The notes under the pieces are model-generated. The model made no database searches, was not told where the DNA came from, and was given only the letters and a program-made list of their open reading frames with translations. Both the position numbers and the translations under genes were made by a program. A DNA stretch of 64,000 bases from Rhizobium sp. L51/94. Lineage in GTDB: Bacteria; Pseudomonadota; Alphaproteobacteria; Rhizobiales; Rhizobiaceae. This document shows positions 1-9,556 of this stretch, piece after piece. The stretch's first letter is position 1. Each line of letters opens with the position of its first letter. The stretch spans positions 1,854,001 to 1,918,000 of the forward strand of contig NZ_CP072141.1 in the NCBI RefSeq assembly GCF_019355555.1. The letters run 5' to 3'.

Positions 1-100
1 GGCCGCATGGTCGTAAGGCAGATGTCACTCGGCCTTCTTGGCCACCTATCGATAACCTGCGCCCCGGGGCCACTCCCTTTTCCCGAGCATCACCCCATCC
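1..100. other. unassigned left edge
   Basis: No gene could be assigned here. On the minus strand a reading frame starting with the ATG pair at 343-338 stays open through the palindromic repeat to the left edge, but the residues read like translated repeat and match no family I know. If a partner of the mutase subunit (a mutB/scpA-type large subunit) exists, it would lie to the left of the window. Confidence 0.3.
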
Positions 101-241
101 TCCCTCATTCCTGCGCTCGTCACAGGAATCCAGCCAAGGCGCGTCTGCGCCTTGAGGGGGCCGGTGCCACGAGCGCAAGAGTCTTTTCCGCCCAAGGACT
201 TGGGCGTGCTGGATTCCTGTGACGAGCACAGGAATGAGGGA
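101..241. repeat. rhizobial intergenic palindromic element
   Basis: Two 34-base arms, 101-134 and 208-241, are inverted copies of each other with one mismatch. The 73-base centre holds two smaller hairpins, 134-153 (CAAGGCGC/GCGCCTTG) and 191-204 (CCCAAG/CTTGGG). This nested layout is typical of the intergenic mosaic palindromes scattered through Rhizobiaceae genomes (RIME-like class). Assignment to a named family is inference. It lies about 100 bases downstream of the mutase gene and could act as a transcript-end structure. Confidence 0.75.
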
Positions 242-339
242 GGGATCGGTACTGTCGTCGACTGTTTGGACATCGATATCCTCTTGCGGCCGTTGGCTTC
301 GAGCCATCAAGTTCCGACCAGCGGCACCCTGTTCGACCA

Positions 340-1710
340 TCATAATACCGTCTCCTCGTCCCGTCGCACCAGCCGCACGCCGACAGTGGCAACTGTGGTC
401 CGAGGTCCCAGCACCGTGACGAGCCGCTCCTTTTCCGCAGCAAACAGTGTCGTCCCTACAATCAGTCCAGACGGACGCTTCTGTCGGGATTGCGCCACCA
501 TCGATGCCAGGCTGCCATTGGCGATGGCGGTCTGCAAGCCGCCTGCGCGTTCGATATCGCCGAACAGCGCCCAGGCTTTTGCCGCAAGTGCATCGGTCAA
601 CGCCTCGAGGCCGCCGGAGCCTGCGGATGGGTCGGAGACGTGGTCGAGGTGGCTTTCGGCGGTCAATATAAGCTGCGTGTTGCGCGCCAGGCGTCGCGCC
701 AGCGGGTCGGGAATGCCGTGGGCGAGGGTGTGGGGGAGGACGGCAATCTCGTCGGCGCCGCCCGTGCCGGCGGCAAATACCGCGATGGTGTTGCGCAGAA
801 TATTGGTCTCGGGATCGCGTAGCGTCAGCATGCGGTAGCTGGTTTCAGTGAAAACATGCGGCCGTATCGCTGGATCGACACCGCAGGCTTCTGCGATGCG
901 GGCAAAGAGCAGCCGCGCGGCGCGCACCTTGGCCATGGTAAGAAACTGGTCCTGGTCGGCGCAGAGGTTGAGACTGATGGCGCCGAGCACCGCTTCCGGC
1001 TCAATGCGCTCGGCCTCCAGGAGGCGCAGATAGGCAGCGATTGCCGCTGCCATGACGGCCAGTTCCTCCGCCTCGGTGCCGCCGGCATTATGGATGATCC
1101 GCCCGTCAGCGTTCAGGATGGTGCCGCCGCGTGCCAGCCCTTGCCGCTGCCGGAAGCGGGTGCCGAGGTCGGCCGTCTCGACAGGCCGTCCGCCAAAGGC
1201 CGCCGGGGTGAAGGGGTCGATGCCGAAATGCACTGTCTGCGGCAGGTACGCGCCGGACTGCATGAGGTCGTCGACGACGGAAACCGACTGGCCGCCCTGT
1301 TCCAGCCGCACCGAAACGGGATAGCCTGCGGTGGCGGCAAAGAGCGATGCGACAAGGGCCTCCTCGCCGGCACCGATCCCCGTACCAAAACCCTGGGCGC
1401 TGTCGTCAAACACCATGCTGACAGCCGTGGCGCCGTTGGCCAGATCGTCGGCCAGTTGCGACAAGGCGCGTGTTGCATCGGGATCGTCGATCCGCTGGGA
1501 GATCGCCCAGGCCGCCGATGGCTGGCGACGCGCGAGCGGTGTTGCAGCCACACGTCTTTCGTAGAGCGGCTGGATGGCGATACCGTCGTCGGTCGCAGAC
1601 ACCAGCGTGCGGTCGAAATCAGCGCCCTTCAGCGCCTTGCCAACCAGCGCCAGCCAAGCCTCGCGGTCTGTGGCGGCAAAAGCCTGCGGGTCGAGAATGT
1701 TCAGCGTCAT
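340..1710 (-). CDS. mutA: methylmalonyl-CoA mutase small-subunit-like protein
   Basis: This 456-residue protein matches the substrate-binding TIM-barrel half of methylmalonyl-CoA mutase, the adenosylcobalamin enzyme that interconverts methylmalonyl-CoA and succinyl-CoA. Family landmarks include TETSYRMLTLRDPETNILRN and the HLDHVSDPSAGSGGLEALTD segment near the barrel end. The chain stops soon after, so the C-terminal B12-binding Rossmann domain expected in longer subunits is absent. In the heterodimeric enzymes the small subunit is non-catalytic, so it would need a large subunit that is not visible here. The start at 1710 was chosen because GAGGAGG sits just before ATG; longer N-terminal versions lack homology. 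No B12 riboswitch is visible in the short leader. Confidence 0.85.
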   Translation of the reverse strand: MTLNILDPQAFAATDREAWLALVGKALKGADFDRTLVSATDDGIAIQPLYERRVAATPLARRQPSAAWAISQRIDDPDATRALSQLADDLANGATAVSMVFDDSAQGFGTGIGAGEEALVASLFAATAGYPVSVRLEQGGQSVSVVDDLMQSGAYLPQTVHFGIDPFTPAAFGGRPVETADLGTRFRQRQGLARGGTILNADGRIIHNAGGTEAEELAVMAAAIAAYLRLLEAERIEPEAVLGAISLNLCADQDQFLTMAKVRAARLLFARIAEACGVDPAIRPHVFTETSYRMLTLRDPETNILRNTIAVFAAGTGGADEIAVLPHTLAHGIPDPLARRLARNTQLILTAESHLDHVSDPSAGSGGLEALTDALAAKAWALFGDIERAGGLQTAIANGSLASMVAQSRQKRPSGLIVGTTLFAAEKERLVTVLGPRTTVATVGVRLVRRDEETVL

Positions 1711-1816
1711 ACGATCCTCCTCAGGTCGTTCTAAAGGAGCGAGGCGGCGTCGAAAACAACACATTGGATGGTTTCTCAAAATAACTGCGCCACCCAGCAC
1801 AATTTGGATGACAAGC

Positions 1817-1940
<124 letters not shown>

Positions 1941-2013
1941 CTGCACCCGACACCAGCCTCGCGCCAGCCGTGGCTGGCAGGGTGCTTTGGATTGCTCCTT
2001 TTGCGCGTTCTCG

Positions 2014-2826
2014 ATGATGGCTGGTCCTATGCTCCTTTCCCGTTTGCTGTTGCTGGCTTCGACTGTCTCCTGCCTCGCGCTGGCAAGTTGCAGCATCATT
2101 CCCGACACCGGCGCCACCGATCCGGATCGCTTTGCCCAGGAAACCGCGCCGGTCTTCTACCGGCCGGAAGGCATCGATCCCGAGAAGGTCAAGCGCCTGC
2201 CGGTGCAGCCGGTGCCCCAGGTGCGCAATATCTACCAGACTCAGTTTCACCAGACCTATGGCCTGCCGGTTTCCAATCCGGTGCACCAGGCAATGTATGC
2301 CCAGCAGCACGAAGACGATTTCACGCTTCCGGCCATACCCTATTCCCGGATCGATCCGCGCTTCCTGCGCCAGGAGGTCAGCTATCAGTCGACCGAGCGG
2401 CCGGGCACCATCGTCGTCGATACCCGGAACTACTTTCTCTATCTGGTCGAGGGCAACGGCAAGGCGATGCGCTACGGCGTAGGGCTCGGTCGCGAAGGCT
2501 ATGCCTGGGCCGGGCGGGGCGTGGTGCAGTGGAAGCAGAAGTGGCCCCGCTGGACGCCGCCGGCGGAAATGGTGGCGCGCGAGCCGGACATGCGACCGAT
2601 CTCGGCCGAGCGCGGCGGCATGAACCCGGGGCCGACCAACCCGCTGGGTGCCCGGGCGCTTTATATCTACAACAACGGCAAGGACACGCTGTACCGTGTC
2701 CACGGGACGCCGGACTGGCAGTCGATCGGCAAGCCGACATCGTCGGGCTGCGTGCGCATGCTCAACCAGGATGTCATCGATCTCTACAATCGCGTGCCGG
2801 CCCATACGCAAATTGTCGTGATGTAG
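2014..2826 (+). CDS. L,D-transpeptidase lipoprotein (first of two)
   Basis: This 270-residue YkuD-family enzyme would cross-link peptidoglycan stem peptides 3-3 or attach proteins to peptidoglycan in the periplasm. The N-terminus has a hydrophobic stretch ending in the lipobox LALASC (Cys26), so it is probably a lipoprotein. The catalytic block runs from about His230 to Cys246 (HGTPDW, then SSGCVRM, with Cys246 as nucleophile). ATG codons at 2014, 2017 and 2029 are all possible starts, and none has a strong ribosome site. The next gene is a close paralogue in the same direction, 168 bases downstream. The tandem repeat array lies directly upstream. Confidence 0.9.
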   Translation: MMAGPMLLSRLLLLASTVSCLALASCSIIPDTGATDPDRFAQETAPVFYRPEGIDPEKVKRLPVQPVPQVRNIYQTQFHQTYGLPVSNPVHQAMYAQQHEDDFTLPAIPYSRIDPRFLRQEVSYQSTERPGTIVVDTRNYFLYLVEGNGKAMRYGVGLGREGYAWAGRGVVQWKQKWPRWTPPAEMVAREPDMRPISAERGGMNPGPTNPLGARALYIYNNGKDTLYRVHGTPDWQSIGKPTSSGCVRMLNQDVIDLYNRVPAHTQIVVM

Positions 2827-2994
2827 GCGTCTCAGTCTACTATTTTAGGAGCTGTTGCATAAGCGCGATAGCGGCGGAAGATCAGGCGCTTTAAAGGCTT
2901 GTTAAGCTTGAATGGTCTTCAATCGGCGAAACTGATTCGGCACTTGTCGTTTTTGTCCGCCCGACGCCCCCGCACCATGGAATGATGTTCACAC

Positions 2995-3726
2995 ATGAAC
3001 CTGCCTTCGTCTCTTTCACGCCGTAAATTTCTGACCTTCGCCGGCATCGGCGCCGCATCAACGCTCGCCGGCTGCGCCTCTTCGGCCGGTCCCGGCGGCC
3101 AGATCATCGAATACCGCAACCCGATGCCGATGATCAGCGGCTGGCTCGGCGGCAACGGCTATCGGGGCGAACAGCCAGATCCGGCCGTGATCTACGCTGC
3201 AATGGAAGACAACGGCTATCTCCTGCCGGCCATTCCGTATCAGCAGATCGACCCGAAGTTCTGGCGCCAGCGCGTCATCAACGACACCGGACAGCCGGCC
3301 GGCATGGTCATCGTCGATACACGCACCCGCTTCCTCTACATCACCGAACCCGGCGGCACGGCAATGCGCTACGGCATCGGCGTCGGTCGCGAAGGCTTCG
3401 CTTGGCAGGGCACCGGCGTTATCCAGTGGCGCCAGAAATGGCCACGCTGGAACCCACCGGACGAAATGGTTGCCCGTCAGCCGGAACTTGTCAAGTATTC
3501 GATCAAGAACGGCGGCATGGGCCCGGGCCTGAAGAACCCGCTCGGCGCGCGTGCTCTCTATATCTTCCAGGGCAAGCAGGACACGTTCTACCGCCTGCAC
3601 GGTAATCCGGACTGGCATTCGATCGGCAAGGCCGTATCGTCGGGCTGCATCCGCATGCTGAATCAGGACGTCATCGACGTCTACGACCGCGTGCCGGAAA
3701 AGGCACCGATCATGGTCATCCAGTAA
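2995..3726 (+). CDS. L,D-transpeptidase, Tat-like lipoprotein (second of two)
   Basis: This 243-residue YkuD-family protein is closely related to its upstream neighbour. Shared segments include FLY or YFLYL in the fold core, KQKWPRW-type motifs and the active-site block HGNPDWHSIGKAVSSGCIRM with His202 and Cys218. The N-terminus SRRKFLTFAG resembles a twin-arginine signal and is followed by the lipobox TLAGC (Cys27). That differs from the first copy, which has a Sec-type signal, so the two paralogues may be exported by different routes. Its stop is followed by a hairpin shared with the convergent ohrR. Confidence 0.9.
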   Translation: MNLPSSLSRRKFLTFAGIGAASTLAGCASSAGPGGQIIEYRNPMPMISGWLGGNGYRGEQPDPAVIYAAMEDNGYLLPAIPYQQIDPKFWRQRVINDTGQPAGMVIVDTRTRFLYITEPGGTAMRYGIGVGREGFAWQGTGVIQWRQKWPRWNPPDEMVARQPELVKYSIKNGGMGPGLKNPLGARALYIFQGKQDTFYRLHGNPDWHSIGKAVSSGCIRMLNQDVIDVYDRVPEKAPIMVIQ

Positions 3727-3739
3727 TAGGCCTTGAAAA

Positions 3740-3774
3740 TGCGGGTCAGTCTGATTTTGTCAGATTGGCCCGCA
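3740..3774. terminator. bidirectional hairpin between the transpeptidase and ohrR
   Basis: TGCGGGTCAGTCTGA pairs with TCAGATTGGCCCGCA around a TTTTG loop, leaving one unpaired base. The last codons of ohrR lie inside the stem. There is no long T tract, so termination is an inference from position between convergent genes. Confidence 0.55.
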
Positions 3775-4210
3775 ACTGCTGCAGGCGGTCGCGAAGACCT
3801 GCCATATCGTCGATGCTGCAGCCGATGGTCTCGCCGATGGCGAGCATGATGCCATCGACCTCACTTTTCATCGCCTCTCCCTTGTCGCTCAACGACACGA
3901 TAAGCTGGCGTTCGTCCTCTGCATCGCGTGTCCGGACGATAAGCCCGTTCTGCTCGAGACGCTTCAGCAGCGGCGACAGTGTTCCGGAATCGAGATCCAG
4001 CTGCTCGCCGATCGCCTTCACTGGCAGCCGGCTTTTCTCCCACAGCACCAGCATCACCAGATATTGCGGATAGGTCAGGCCGACGCGGTCGAGGATCGGC
4101 TTGTAGGCACGCGTAAACGCATGCGCCGTGGCGTAGACGGCAAAGCACAATTGCCGCTCGAGGCGTTTTTCCTCGTCGGGCACCACTCGTCTTGTCACGT
4201 GCTCTGCCAT
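3746..4210 (-). CDS. ohrR: organic peroxide sensor OhrR (MarR family)
   Basis: This 154-residue winged-helix MarR-type repressor controls ohr. With the ATG at 4210 the reactive cysteine in LERQLCFAVY falls at Cys22, the position of the peroxide-sensing cysteine in characterised OhrR proteins. A ribosome site (AGGA, 8 bases before ATG) also favours this start over ATG 4234. The DNA-binding part includes AIGEQLDLDSGTLSPLLKRL and the wing sequence RDAEDERQ. It is divergent from ohr, with the shared intergenic region carrying a likely operator. Oxidation of Cys22 by organic hydroperoxide is expected to release the DNA. Confidence 0.95.
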   Translation of the reverse strand: MAEHVTRRVVPDEEKRLERQLCFAVYATAHAFTRAYKPILDRVGLTYPQYLVMLVLWEKSRLPVKAIGEQLDLDSGTLSPLLKRLEQNGLIVRTRDAEDERQLIVSLSDKGEAMKSEVDGIMLAIGETIGCSIDDMAGLRDRLQQLRANLTKSD

Positions 4211-4274
4211 TTCATCCTGCCGTTCAGTTCCCATGTAATTGCCCACAGGGGCTTTCCAAAATCAAACCGCAAAT

Positions 4275-4295
4275 ATCTATTGCACACAATTAGAT
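4275..4295. promoter_or_regulatory. candidate OhrR operator
   Basis: An imperfect palindrome (ATCTA at the left edge, TAGAT at the right edge, with TTG and CAA inside) sits in the AT-rich gap between divergent ohrR and ohr. Its position and symmetry fit a MarR/OhrR binding site. The assignment is inference. Confidence 0.5.
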
Positions 4296-4355
4296 TTCGC
4301 GATATATAAAATCATCCAACCGAGCAAGATCGTCCAACCGAGAAGGAAACGCGAT

Positions 4356-4778
4356 ATGCCTATTCTCTACACCACCAAGGCTTCTGCAACAGGCGGCCGT
4401 GCAGGCCACGCAGCATCTGAAAACGGCGCACTCGATGTGACGCTGACGGTTCCGAAGGAGCTGGGCGGCGACGGCGCTGCCGGCACCAATCCTGAACAGC
4501 TGTTTGCTGCCGGTTATTCCGCCTGCTTCCTCGGCGCATTGAAGTATGTCGCCGGCCAGCAGAAGGTCAGCATCCCGGATGACACAAAGATCACCGCAAC
4601 GGTCGGCATCGGCCCGCGCGAAGACGGCACCGGCTTCGGTATCGAAGTGGCGCTGTCCGTCCACATCCCGGGCATGGAAAAGGCCGAGGCTGAAAAGCTC
4701 GCCGCTGCCGCCCACATCGTCTGCCCCTACAGCCACGCAATGCGCACCACGACCGAAGTGCCGGTCACCGTCGCCTGA
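4356..4778 (+). CDS. ohr: organic hydroperoxide resistance protein Ohr
   Basis: This 140-residue OsmC/Ohr-family thiol peroxidase reduces organic hydroperoxides, usually with lipoylated proteins as electron donors. Both redox cysteines are present: Cys57 in AAGYSACFLGAL and Cys123 in VCPYSHAMR. The length is normal for the family. The start at 4356 has AGAAGG upstream. It pairs with the divergent repressor ohrR and is followed by a GC-rich hairpin with a T run, so it is probably a single-gene transcript induced by organic peroxide. Confidence 0.97.
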   Translation: MPILYTTKASATGGRAGHAASENGALDVTLTVPKELGGDGAAGTNPEQLFAAGYSACFLGALKYVAGQQKVSIPDDTKITATVGIGPREDGTGFGIEVALSVHIPGMEKAEAEKLAAAAHIVCPYSHAMRTTTEVPVTVA

Positions 4779-4798
4779 GCCAGCATTTGTTGTGAGAC

Positions 4799-4835
4799 GA
4801 AGGGCCTTCTCCCAGCCGGGAGGGGGCCTTTTTTG
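4799..4835 (+). terminator. rho-independent terminator of ohr
   Basis: AAGGGCCTTCTCCC and GGGAGGGGGCCTT form a GC-rich hairpin followed by a run of six T residues. Confidence 0.8.
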
Positions 4836-5009
4836 TCCTGGAACAAGATGATGATGTTGGCGAGGAGCGCTGCCGCTAAACACAACGGTTGCGCATGAGG
4901 GGAAATCCCGAAACTGCTTCGAGCAAATCAAAGTCAAACTGCATGAGACCAGGATGACGAGACGGCGGCAAGGCGATAATCGCCGCCGTCCCACTTCATC
5001 GAGGCTAGA

Positions 5010-6131
5010 TCAGACCAGTTGGCCGAAATCGGCAGGACTGAAGTCCTTGAGAGCGGCGGTTTCGCCCGAATGGATCTTGGCGGCCCAGGCCGGATCACTG
5101 ATCAGCGCACGGCCGACCGCAATGAGGTCGAACTCTTCGCGCTCCATCCGGCGCACCAGATTGTCGAGACCGGTCGGCGTAGAGCTTTCGCCGCCGAAAG
5201 CAGCCATGAAATCGCCGGAGAGGCCGACCGAGCCGACGCTGATAGTGGCAGCGCCGGTGAGCTTCTTCGCCCAGCCTGCAAAGTTCAGGCCGTTCTCTCC
5301 GTCTATCTCGGCAAATTCAGGCTCCCAGAAACGACGCTGCGAGCAATGCAGCACGTCGACCCCGGCTTCGACCAGCGGCACCAGCCAGTCCGCCATTTCA
5401 TCCGGGGTTTCCGCCAGGCGGGCCTTGTAGTCCTGCTGCTTCCACTGACTGAGGCGCAGGATGATCGGATAGTTCGGACCGACTGCGGCGCGGATGGCTT
5501 TGACAACTTCGATCGGGAAGCGCGAGCGTTCCTTGATCGACGTGCCGCCAAACCGGTCGTCGCGGACATTGGTAAGGCCCCAGAAGAACTGGTCGAGCAG
5601 ATAGCCATGGGCGCCGTGGATTTCGAGTGTGTCGAAGCCCAGGCGCTTGCTATCTGCGGCAGCGCGCGCATAGGCGGCAAGCGTGTCAGCGATGGTCTCG
5701 TCGCTCATTGCCTCGCCGAATGGTGCGTCTGGAGCCTCGAGACCCGATGGGCTCTCGATCGGCGATGGCGGAACCCACTCGGTTCGGGCATTCCTGACGG
5801 CGCCGACATGCCAGATCTGCGGCCCCATCTTGCCGCCGGCTTTGTGGACGGCGTCGATGACGTTGCTCCAGCCGGAAAGCGATGCTTCGCCATGGAAGAA
5901 CGGCACATTGGGATCATTCTTGGCGGCCGGGCGGTCAATCGCCGTGCCTTCCGAAAGGATCAGTCCGACTTCGTTTTCGGCGCGACGGCGGTAATAGGCG
6001 GTGACGTTGTCGCCCGGTACGCCGTCCGGCGAGAACGAGCGCGTCATCGGCGCCATGACGATGCGGTTCTTCAGTTCCAGCGACTTGACGCGGAAGGGCT
6101 GGAACAAGGAGGATACGTCTGTTGAACTCAT
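5010..6131 (-). CDS. Old Yellow Enzyme family NADH:flavin oxidoreductase
   Basis: This 373-residue FMN-dependent TIM-barrel ene-reductase reduces activated double bonds, quinones or nitro compounds. It shows the family start LFQPFRVKSLELKNRIVMAP, the substrate/FMN-binding pair His172 and His175 in HGAHGYLLDQFF, and VGRALISDP near the C-terminus. The start at 6131 is preceded by GGAG. It is divergent from an HxlR-type regulator with a conserved cysteine, an arrangement known for reactive-electrophile responses. The specific substrate cannot be told from sequence. Confidence 0.92.
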   Translation of the reverse strand: MSSTDVSSLFQPFRVKSLELKNRIVMAPMTRSFSPDGVPGDNVTAYYRRRAENEVGLILSEGTAIDRPAAKNDPNVPFFHGEASLSGWSNVIDAVHKAGGKMGPQIWHVGAVRNARTEWVPPSPIESPSGLEAPDAPFGEAMSDETIADTLAAYARAAADSKRLGFDTLEIHGAHGYLLDQFFWGLTNVRDDRFGGTSIKERSRFPIEVVKAIRAAVGPNYPIILRLSQWKQQDYKARLAETPDEMADWLVPLVEAGVDVLHCSQRRFWEPEFAEIDGENGLNFAGWAKKLTGAATISVGSVGLSGDFMAAFGGESSTPTGLDNLVRRMEREEFDLIAVGRALISDPAWAAKIHSGETAALKDFSPADFGQLV

Positions 6132-6162
6132 GGAAAGGCTCCGCATTGATGATGCGGCAGAT

Positions 6163-6212
6163 TAGTATATCCTGGATACCTAGTGTCAATCAGGCACTTT
6201 TCGGCCACTAGG
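6163..6212. promoter_or_regulatory. candidate HxlR operator region
   Basis: Between the divergent reductase and HxlR genes there is an imperfect dyad at 6163-6182 centred on TCCTGGA. A second, wider inverted pair has CCTAGTG at 6179-6185 and CACTAGG at 6206-6212. HxlR regulators bind such dyads as dimers. Binding here is inferred from location. Confidence 0.45.
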
Positions 6213-6231
6213 TTGCTCAAAGGAAACCACC

Positions 6232-6651
6232 ATGTCAGAACAGCAGGCGTTGTCGCGGGAAGCCGGTGGAGATATCGCAGCCAAGCCCCGGAAAAAGGTT
6301 CTCAGCGCCGCCGATTGCCCACACCGCCTGCTTCTGGAGCAGGTCGCCGACAAATGGTCGGTGCTGCTGCTGGCAGCCCTTTGCGACGGCCCCCTGCGCT
6401 TCAACGAGATCCGCCGTACGCTGGAGGGCATCACCCAGAAATCCCTGACCCAGAGCCTGCGTCGTCTCGAGCGCAACGGGATCGTCGACCGCCGCGTCAT
6501 CGATACATCGCCGGTTGCCGTCGAGTACAGCATCACCCCCCTTGGTCATTCGCTGAAAACGCCTTTCCGCGCTCTCTACAGCTGGACGGTCGACAACCTG
6601 CAGGACGTTGAGAAGGCCCGCGCCCGGTTCGACCAGAGGAAGGGTGGGTGA
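6232..6651 (+). CDS. HxlR-family transcriptional regulator
   Basis: This 139-residue winged-helix protein has the family hallmarks: a cysteine at the start of the domain (Cys29 in ADCPHRLLLE), DKWSVLLLAALCDGPLRFNE, and GITQKSLTQSLRRLERNGIV as the recognition region. In related redox sensors such as YodB and QorR, the N-terminal cysteine responds to quinones or diamide. Divergent placement from an Old Yellow Enzyme gene suggests that it represses the enzyme. A ribosome site AAAGGAAA lies before ATG. Confidence 0.92.
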   Translation: MSEQQALSREAGGDIAAKPRKKVLSAADCPHRLLLEQVADKWSVLLLAALCDGPLRFNEIRRTLEGITQKSLTQSLRRLERNGIVDRRVIDTSPVAVEYSITPLGHSLKTPFRALYSWTVDNLQDVEKARARFDQRKGG

Positions 6652-6716
6652 GGAGATGTTGCGATTGATTGCGCGACTGCTATAAGCGGCGATCTTTGCA
6701 TCAGGAGTAAATTTCG

Positions 6717-7022
6717 ATGGCAGCCGATAACGACGAATACGTGTATGACGAGGCAACAGGCGACTGGCGTCCCGCGTCCGAAGTAAAGGCTGCCGGCGCT
6801 TCCGGTGCCGTCGAAGTGCGCGATGCCTCCGGCACGGTTCTGAAGGACGGCGATAGCGTCACGCTGATCAAGGATCTCAAGGTCAAGGGCGCAGGCCAGA
6901 CCCTGAAGCAGGGCACCGTCATCAAGTCCATCCGTCTGACCGACAATCCGGAAGAGATCGACTGCCGCCACGACGCCATCAAGGGCCTCGTCCTGCGCAC
7001 CGAGTTCGTCCGCAAGCGTTGA
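6717..7022 (+). CDS. PhnA/YjdM-like domain protein
   Basis: This 101-residue protein matches the C-terminal beta-rich domain of the PhnA/YjdM family. The family block is VTLIKDLKVKG, then LKQGTVIKSIRLTDNPEEID, then a C-terminal LVLRTEFVRK. The N-terminal zinc ribbon found in longer PhnA proteins is missing. The old name ties it to alkylphosphonate use, but the family has no proven role there. The start has AGGAG upstream. A GC-rich hairpin lies after the stop (7029-7053). Confidence 0.85.
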   Translation: MAADNDEYVYDEATGDWRPASEVKAAGASGAVEVRDASGTVLKDGDSVTLIKDLKVKGAGQTLKQGTVIKSIRLTDNPEEIDCRHDAIKGLVLRTEFVRKR

Positions 7023-7028
7023 TCGCCA

Positions 7029-7053
7029 AAGCCCCGGGATCAGAACCGGGGCT
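7029..7053 (+). terminator. weak hairpin after the PhnA-like gene
   Basis: AGCCCCG and CGGGGCT pair around a 10-base loop. No immediate T run follows, so termination is uncertain. It also lies just past the end of the convergent ATPase gene. Confidence 0.45.
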
Positions 7054-7087
7054 CACTCCGGTTTTCTCGTTTCACACCCGGCGCTTG

Positions 7088-8644
<1,557 letters not shown>

Positions 8645-8858
8645 CCGTCGTCTCCCCACCGGATCAGGCAGCCCTGCCGGCTGCGATCGTGTTTTACATT
8701 GCTTAGTTATAAAGGGGGTCTTCCGCAGGAACAACAACTTGCTGCGGGCACTGCCATAATCGCAGAAAAGCTATCTCCCGCTTCGCGTCGCCTTGAGTTG
8801 GCAGGCCAAACAAAATACGCTTGAGGCTACCCTTTAATCCCTGTGGCAGGAGAGCCCC

Positions 8859-9257
8859 ATGAACGAAGTCGTAGACCAGATCGCCGCCAAGGCAGGCATC
8901 GCCCCCGATATCGCCGAACGCGCCGTCGGCATGATGCTCGGCTTCCTGCAGCGCGAGGCGCCGGATGGCCCCGTCTCGAAGATGATCACGGCGATCCCTG
9001 GCGCGCCCGATCTCGTAGCCCAGTTCAATGGTGCCGAGACTGGTGGCGGCGGCGGCCTGCTAGGAGGCCTCATGAGCGCCGTCGGCGCTGGCGGCGGCAT
9101 CATGGCGCTCGGTCAGGAACTGATGAGCCAGGGGCTCGGCATGAGCGAGATCTCGGCGCTCGCCAAGGAAACCATCGCAGTCGCAAGGCAATATGCCGGT
9201 GACGAAGTCGTCGACGAGGTCGTCGGCTCGATCCCGGGGCTCAGCCAGTTCGTCTGA
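8859..9257 (+). CDS. small DUF2267/DUF2780-like protein
   Basis: This 132-residue protein has two helical segments flanking a glycine-rich hinge (GGGGGLLGGLMSAVGAGGG). The C-terminus VVGSIPGLSQFV resembles the end of DUF2267/DUF2780-type proteins. No signal peptide or catalytic motif is evident, and the function is unknown. AGGAG lies before ATG. It stands alone between the divergent HerA-like ATPase and the BrnTA module. Confidence 0.7.
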   Translation: MNEVVDQIAAKAGIAPDIAERAVGMMLGFLQREAPDGPVSKMITAIPGAPDLVAQFNGAETGGGGGLLGGLMSAVGAGGGIMALGQELMSQGLGMSEISALAKETIAVARQYAGDEVVDEVVGSIPGLSQFV

Positions 9258-9301
9258 TCCGGTAATATAAGGCGGCGGTTCGGAAAAATTCGGACTGTCG
9301 C

Positions 9302-9556
9302 CTATGCCTCATTGTCCAGCCATTCGCGCAGCGCGGCGTTGATGCGCGTCTGCCAACCCGGACCACCCTCGCGAAACCGCTCCAGGACATCCGCATCGAG
9401 CCGGATTGTCGTCGATTCCTTCGGTGTATCGATCAGCGGCCGACCGCGCCTGACGGGCACGCTCCTGAATTTCTCGATCCATTCGGGTGTGGAAAGGTCA
9501 GGCGCGTCGTCCTCGTCATGCCATTCTGCCTGCGTAGACTTTTCGCTCTCGGTCAT
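9302..9556 (-). CDS. brnA: BrnA-type antitoxin
   Basis: This 84-residue acidic protein has a C-terminal ribbon-helix-helix region (ESTTIRLDADVLERFREGG, then GWQTRINAALREWL), as in BrnA antitoxins, which neutralise BrnT and autorepress the operon. It overlaps the upstream toxin gene by 41 bases, so the two are co-transcribed and probably translationally coupled. The order, toxin first and antitoxin second, is the usual brnTA order. Confidence 0.88.
   Translation of the reverse strand: MTESEKSTQAEWHDEDDAPDLSTPEWIEKFRSVPVRRGRPLIDTPKESTTIRLDADVLERFREGGPGWQTRINAALREWLDNEA

Noticed and set aside
1..343. Minus-strand frame through the palindromic element as the start of a mutB gene
   Set aside because: The translated sequence does not resemble any mutase N-terminus and largely consists of the repeat.
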